A DNA stretch of 64,000 nt, from contig NZ_CP079737.1 of NCBI RefSeq assembly GCF_019916025.1, positions 248,001 to 312,000 of the forward strand, in the 5' to 3' direction. Shown in pieces: positions 60,251 through 64,000 of the stretch. The notes under the pieces were generated by a model that was not told the DNA's origin, did no database searches, and was given only the letters and a program-made list of their open reading frames with translations. The DNA comes from Paraclostridium bifermentans (GTDB taxonomy: Bacteria > Bacillota > Clostridia > Peptostreptococcales > Peptostreptococcaceae). Position 1 is the stretch's first letter. Every line of letters begins with the position of its first letter. A program made the position numbers and the translations under genes.

Positions 60251-60327
60251 TAGAGTCCATATATAAGTTTTGCTCCACAAAGCAGTAAAGATGCTTTGAA
60301 ATGTAGCTAAAACTTATATATGGGCTA
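60251..60327. repeat. structured repeat, copy 4 (complete, compensated stem)
   Basis: Outer arms CCATATATAAGTTTT (60257-60271) and AAAACTTATATATGG (60309-60323) pair perfectly, extended by T-G, G-C and A-T pairs. The core GCTCCACAAAGC...GCTTTGAAATGTAGC matches copy 1, while the outer stem differs from copy 1 with matching changes on both arms. It starts 24 bases after the PH-domain gene and is followed by TATTTTATATTT. Confidence 0.8.
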
Positions 60328-60418
60328 TTTTATATTTATAGCGAAAAAATATGAAATAGTATATAGATAACTTACCTAGATATAAGTTAAAATATAAGTT
60401 GGCAATTTTATTTTTGAA

Positions 60419-60433
60419 AATTTTCAGACAAGA
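60419..60433 (+). promoter_or_regulatory. CodY-box-like sequence upstream of folC
   Basis: AATTTTCAGACAAGA matches 12 of 15 positions of the CodY motif AATTTTCWGAAAATT. It lies 110 bases upstream of folC. In AT-rich DNA such matches occur by chance, so confidence is low. Nothing else is seen in the rest of the gap to 60542. Confidence 0.25.
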
Positions 60434-60542
60434 AATTTGCATAGAATTTTTAAGTTATTAACAAGAGGATTAATTGAGTATTTTGCCGAAATTAAATAAC
60501 ATTAGAAATAATTTACACTTAATTATACAATGGAGGAACAAT

Positions 60543-61838
60543 ATGAATTATAATGAGGCTTTACAGTTTATACACGAAAGTCATAAGTTTGGTATGAGAC
60601 TAGGATTAGATAATATAAAAAAATTATTACAACTATTAGGAAACCCGCAAGATAATTTAAATATAATACATGTTGCAGGTACTAATGGTAAAGGGTCAAC
60701 ATGTTCTTTCATATCATCTATTTTAAAAGAAAGTGGATATAAAGTAGGATTATATACTTCTCCATTTTTAGAGACATTTACAGAACGAATAAGAGTAAAT
60801 GGAGAAAATATAGCAGAAGAAGAAGTTGGGAAAATAGTATCTTTAATAAAAGAAAAAATAGAAATAATGGTTAGTGAAGGATATTCTTATCCTACTGAAT
60901 TTGAAATAGTTACGGCTATGGCATTTTATTATTACAACCAAGAAAAAGTTGACTTTGTTGCTCTAGAAGTTGGGCTTGGAGGTAGATACGATGCAACTAA
61001 TGTTATCGATAAACCTTTAGTAAGTGCAATAACTTCAATAAGTTTAGATCATACAGGTATACTTGGAGATACATTAGGAAAAATAGCTTTTGAAAAGGGC
61101 GGAATTATAAAAGAAGATTGCCCTACTATAGTATATCCACAGCAAGAAGAAGCAAGTGAAGTTATAAAAAATATATGTGCTGAAAAAAAATCTAAATACA
61201 TAGAATGTAATTTTAAAAATATAGAAATAAAATCATCAAATATTAACTCACAAATATATAATTGTAATATAAATGGAAAAGAATTAAATGATTTAGAAAT
61301 TAAATTAATAGGAGAACATCAGATAAAAAATTCTATTGTAGCTTTAAATGTTATTGAGTATTTAAATGATATTAAAATTACAAATATATCTGAAGAAAAT
61401 ATTAGAAAAGGTCTATTAGAAACTAAGTGGCCAGGAAGAATAGAAAAAATAAGTGAAAATCCAATGTTTATAATAGATGGAGCACATAATGAAGAAGGTG
61501 CTAAATCACTTGCAAATTCTATTGATAAATATTTTGAAAATAAAAATAAAATTTTAGTTATAGGAATGCTTGAAGACAAGGATATAGAATCTGTATTAGA
61601 TTTATTAATACCGAAATTTAATAAAGTTATAACTACTACTCCTGATAATCCAAGGGCTATAGATGCTAATAAACTTAAAGAAAAAATAGAAAGATATAAT
61701 ATAGAAGTAACTTGCAAACCAAATATAAAAGAAGCTGTTGACTATGCATTAGAAATATCAAATAAAGATGATGTAATAATAAGTGCAGGATCTTTATATA
61801 TGATAGGGAACGTAAGAACTATAATAGTAAATAAATAA
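60543..61838 (+). CDS. folC: folylpolyglutamate synthase / dihydrofolate synthase
   Basis: Mur-ligase-family enzyme that adds glutamate to folates. P-loop HVAGTNGKGST, then FTSPFLETFTERIRVNGENI-like block (LYTSPFLETFTERIRVNG), LEVGLGGRYDATNVI, SLDHTGILGDTLGKIAFEKGGIIK and IIDGAHNEEGAKSL. Length is 431 residues from ATG 60543, which follows SD GGAGG; the frame is open back to a GTG/TTG-type start at 60474 but the extra 23 residues are not family-like. Confidence 0.95.
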   Translation: MNYNEALQFIHESHKFGMRLGLDNIKKLLQLLGNPQDNLNIIHVAGTNGKGSTCSFISSILKESGYKVGLYTSPFLETFTERIRVNGENIAEEEVGKIVSLIKEKIEIMVSEGYSYPTEFEIVTAMAFYYYNQEKVDFVALEVGLGGRYDATNVIDKPLVSAITSISLDHTGILGDTLGKIAFEKGGIIKEDCPTIVYPQQEEASEVIKNICAEKKSKYIECNFKNIEIKSSNINSQIYNCNINGKELNDLEIKLIGEHQIKNSIVALNVIEYLNDIKITNISEENIRKGLLETKWPGRIEKISENPMFIIDGAHNEEGAKSLANSIDKYFENKNKILVIGMLEDKDIESVLDLLIPKFNKVITTTPDNPRAIDANKLKEKIERYNIEVTCKPNIKEAVDYALEISNKDDVIISAGSLYMIGNVRTIIVNK

Positions 61839-61890
61839 AAATAGAGTTTGTAATCTGAGTTAAAATACTTAAATTACAAACTCTATTTTT
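61837..61890. terminator. bidirectional terminator between folC and the TSCPD gene
   Basis: AAAAATAGAGTTTGTAAT (61837-61854) and ATTACAAACTCTATTTTT (61873-61890) form a perfect 18-base stem between convergent genes. Confidence 0.88.
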
Positions 61891-62141
61891 TATTTTGATA
61901 ATTGTTCAAGTAAAGCTTTTGATAATTGATCAGGACAAGAAGTTGATTTTCCTCCACAAGTTATACCAGCTAATTTCTCTGCAACTTCATCAGCACGAGT
62001 TCCCTCAACAAGATGTTTAAGACCTAATAAGTTACCAGGACATCCACCAACGAAGTCTACACTTGTAACTATATTATTTTCATCGATATCAAACACCATT
62101 TCCTTACAACAAACCCCTGATGGTTTAAATGATACTTTCAT
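61890..62141 (-). CDS. TSCPD-domain protein (TIGR03905-like)
   Basis: Small protein of 83 residues. KVSFKPSGVCCKEMVFDIDENNIVTSVDFVGGCPGNLLGLKHLVEGTRADEVAEKLAGITCGGKSTSCPDQLSKAL fits the TSCPD family, also found at the C-terminus of adenosylcobalamin-dependent ribonucleotide reductases (NrdJ). Six cysteines, including GVCC and ITCGGKSTSC, suggest metal binding or redox function. ATG 62141 follows SD GGAGGT; an upstream in-frame ATG at 62162 has no SD. Free-standing members are uncharacterised. Confidence 0.85.
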   Translation of the reverse strand: MKVSFKPSGVCCKEMVFDIDENNIVTSVDFVGGCPGNLLGLKHLVEGTRADEVAEKLAGITCGGKSTSCPDQLSKALLEQLSK

Positions 62142-62306
62142 TGTAAATACCTCCAAAAACATGATAAGTAAATAATATCAAATAATATAGATGAATATCA
62201 ACAACTTTTTAATAAGTATAATTTCCTAGTTAGTAAAAAAAGTAATAAGACGAGCATTTTAAACAATATACTATGATAGTACATTTTATTGCGAGGAGGT
62301 TTTGTT

Positions 62307-63173
62307 TTGAAGCTATATACATCTAATTATTTATCACAGAGTTTAAGTGTAATAGATTATCAGACTCTTAAATTGGAAAAAGAAATAAATTTAGGACCAG
62401 ACATATATCCTCACCATTTTTGCATAGAAAAAGATAAAAACATAATGTATATACCAAGTTCGTTTGATGGAGTTCTTTATGTTTTAGATATTGGAAAAGA
62501 GAAAATAATAGATTCTGTATCTATAGGAGGAAATTTAAGCCAGGTTTCGCTTTGTAAAAATGAACTTTTTGTAGCTAATGAAGATTCGAATAGTATTTAT
62601 GTATTGGATAAGGATAATCTGGAACCAATAGGGGTTATTAGCGTTGATAATATGCCTCATGGGTTTGCATATGATAAAGTAGATAATAAACTATATGTCC
62701 CTTGTATCGATTCTATTTTATGTATAGATATAGAGAAGAAAATAGTTGAACGAAAGGTCGATTTAGATTATAAAGCATGGCATATAAAAATAGATAAATA
62801 TAAGGATATTATATACACATCTACATTAGATGGTAAGATAATTATTTTAGATAAAAAAAACTTAAATATATTAGATACAATAGGAAATTTTTTAATTCCA
62901 GTTGAAATATGCGTAAATTATAAAAAAGAACATATATATATAGCAGATTTAGGCTATAAAGCTATAAAAATATTAGACTATAAAACACATAAAGAAATTG
63001 GATGTATAAAGATAAATGGAAATCCTCAAGGGTTAGAACTATCAAATGATAGTAAGTTTTTGTTTTTGACTGATACTTTTAATAATAGTGTTAAGATTTA
63101 TGGAACGGATAACAATGAGATTATAGATGAAATTAAGGTAGGAAAAGAGCCTACCACCATAGTTTTTGTGTAG
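62307..63173 (+). CDS. YncE-like beta-propeller protein
   Basis: Protein of 288 residues built of about seven repeats of roughly 40 residues (for example SLSVIDYQTLKLEKEINLGPDIYPHHFCI; VLDKDNLEPIGVISVDNMPHGFAYD; KIYGTDNNEIIDEIKVGKEPTTIVF), the pattern of YncE/YVTN beta-propellers. No signal peptide or membrane segment is seen, so it is likely cytosolic or surface-associated by another route. Function unknown. The start is TTG 62307, seven to eight bases after SD GAGGAGG; the TTG at 62289 is upstream of the SD. Its stop lies in a terminator stem. Confidence 0.8.
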   Translation: MKLYTSNYLSQSLSVIDYQTLKLEKEINLGPDIYPHHFCIEKDKNIMYIPSSFDGVLYVLDIGKEKIIDSVSIGGNLSQVSLCKNELFVANEDSNSIYVLDKDNLEPIGVISVDNMPHGFAYDKVDNKLYVPCIDSILCIDIEKKIVERKVDLDYKAWHIKIDKYKDIIYTSTLDGKIIILDKKNLNILDTIGNFLIPVEICVNYKKEHIYIADLGYKAIKILDYKTHKEIGCIKINGNPQGLELSNDSKFLFLTDTFNNSVKIYGTDNNEIIDEIKVGKEPTTIVFV

Positions 63174-63184
63174 GCTATTTTTTG
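63148..63184 (+). terminator. terminator overlapping the end of the beta-propeller gene
   Basis: AGCCTAC (63148-63154) pairs with GTAGGCT (63170-63176), followed by ATTTTTTG. The stop codon TAG is inside the stem. Confidence 0.7.
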
Positions 63185-63711
63185 TTTGTAATAAGTAGTT
63201 CTATTATTTCAGCATACATATACGATGCATTCTTTTTCCAATTGTCGCATATTAATTTTGCTTGTTTTTCGGAAGATACGTTTAAATTTAAATCTATTAA
63301 GTTTGATTGGTTTTCAATAACTCGTAGATTTACTATATATTCATTATCACTTTGCTTGACAAAGCTTGACTTTACTTGAGTATCTGCTAATAAGTTTTCT
63401 TTATTTAATTTTATATACTCATCTAGCTTCTCTGTAATTTGAGAAGGAATTCTAGATAAGAAGTAGTTTAGAGTCTCAATACCTTTTTGTGTTAAAGTGT
63501 AATACTCTCTATTTGAATCTTCATATATTTTTAAGAATTTGGCATCCATAAGTTGTGAAAGAAATTGCTGTAATGAGAAATAATTCATTACTTCCGTCTC
63601 AAGAATAACTTGTGTTATTTGAGAATTTGTTAAATCCATTTTAGCTTTTTCTAAAACATATAAGATTAATAACTTATGGTAAGCTAATTCTTCAGATGAG
63701 TTTTCAAACAT
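63175..63711 (-). CDS. DUF4364 family protein
   Basis: Protein of 178 residues. The N-terminal 85 residues form a winged-helix-like domain (ELAYHKLLILYVLEKAKMDLTNSQITQVILETEVMNYFSLQQFLSQLMDAKFLKIYEDSNREYYTLTQKG), and the C-terminus is a small beta-rich domain. This is the DUF4364 architecture common in Clostridia; a transcription-regulator role is likely from the fold but not shown. ATG 63711 follows SD GGAGGAT. Convergent with the beta-propeller gene, nearly touching. Confidence 0.85.
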   Translation of the reverse strand: MFENSSEELAYHKLLILYVLEKAKMDLTNSQITQVILETEVMNYFSLQQFLSQLMDAKFLKIYEDSNREYYTLTQKGIETLNYFLSRIPSQITEKLDEYIKLNKENLLADTQVKSSFVKQSDNEYIVNLRVIENQSNLIDLNLNVSSEKQAKLICDNWKKNASYMYAEIIELLITNKK

Positions 63712-63835
63712 AATATCATCCTCCGTATAATGTTTCTATATAACTACTATATTAAACTAAAACATATAAAAATAAAAGTAGAATTTAATATTTAAATATA
63801 TGCACTTATATAAAAATTTTATTTATCTATGTAAA

Positions 63836-63859
63836 AAGGCTACCTTGTCAGGTAGCCTT
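63836..63859 (-). terminator. terminator of the spore protein gene
   Basis: On the minus strand AAGGCTACC-TGACAA-GGTAGCCTT is followed by TTTAC. It ends the gene at 63890. Confidence 0.88.
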
Positions 63860-63889
63860 CTTATGAATCCTAGGTGTCTAATTTACTAC

Positions 63890-64000
63890 TTATTTTCCAG
63901 ACATTTGTCTTTCTGCCATTTCTACTAGCTTTTTAGTCATGTATCCACCTACATATCCATTTTGTCTAGCAGTTAAGTTTCCTTTATCTACTGATTCATA
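63890..64000 (-). CDS. alpha/beta-type small acid-soluble spore protein, C-terminal part
   Basis: The last 36 codons of a gene cut by the window end. They read YESVDKGNLTARQNG, then a GYVGGYMTKKLVEMAERQMSGK-type ending. This matches the C-terminal half of alpha/beta SASPs, whose conserved segment in Bacillus is GSVGGEITKRLVAMAEQQL. SASPs coat and protect DNA in spores. The start codon and promoter lie outside the window. Confidence 0.9.
   Translation of the reverse strand, partial: YESVDKGNLTARQNGYVGGYMTKKLVEMAERQMSGK

Overview
The window is an AT-rich chromosomal segment of a spore-forming, amino-acid-fermenting anaerobic Firmicute. Gene content and order point to the Peptostreptococcaceae, close to Clostridioides and Paraclostridium: a had-type 2-hydroxyacyl-CoA dehydratase operon, a small type IV pilus cluster beside lon/engB, an Rph-RdgB fusion, a Spo0E-like peptide and a small acid-soluble spore protein. 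This placement is by recognition, not by search. Genes are densely packed with strong Shine-Dalgarno (SD) sites and many hairpin terminators. I see no phage, insertion sequence, CRISPR array, rRNA or tRNA.

1-4300: end of glycolysis (pfkA, pyk) and the rRNA methyltransferase rlmD. 4316-15444: a Stickland reductive branch. ldhA (minus strand) makes a 2-hydroxyacid; hadA, hadI, hadB and hadC activate and dehydrate it as a CoA ester; acdB and etfBA reduce the enoyl-CoA. A good sigma-54 promoter (5771-5788) with upstream TTGCAA sites precedes hadA, and a sigma-54 activator with PAS domains lies downstream. 15627-17354: a cyclic-nucleotide-binding-like protein with no DNA-binding domain and a second hydroxyacid dehydrogenase.

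17454-30834: housekeeping genes: ligA, rph-rdgB, a phosphodiesterase, tig, clpP, clpX, a split chromate-type transporter, lon, engB and an uncharacterised protein with two P-loops. 31044-36481: a type IV pilus operon (pilB, pilC, pilin, pilM, pilN, pilO) followed by an unknown gene. 36557-44225: a SEC-C protein, a small unknown protein, an FAD dehydrogenase, a Na/phosphate transporter, pgi and htrA.

44284-55253: feoAB behind a likely Fur box, a Gx transporter, a spo0E-like gene, mscS, mgtC, degV, pepF and a pstCAB-phoU operon without pstS behind a Pho-box-like array. 55422-64000: a polysaccharide deacetylase, T-box-controlled valS, a PH-domain protein, folC, a TSCPD protein, a beta-propeller protein, a DUF4364 protein and the end of a spore protein gene.

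The most unusual signals are: (a) a structured repeat, three copies after valS and one after the PH-domain gene, whose outer stem changes by compensatory substitutions while its core is conserved; (b) three genes (pilB, pilM, mgtC) whose SD site is followed at normal spacing by ATT or ATA instead of ATG/GTG/TTG; (c) inverted repeats in crossing order between ldhA and hadA; and (d) hairpins inside the had operon and in the pilus operon leader.
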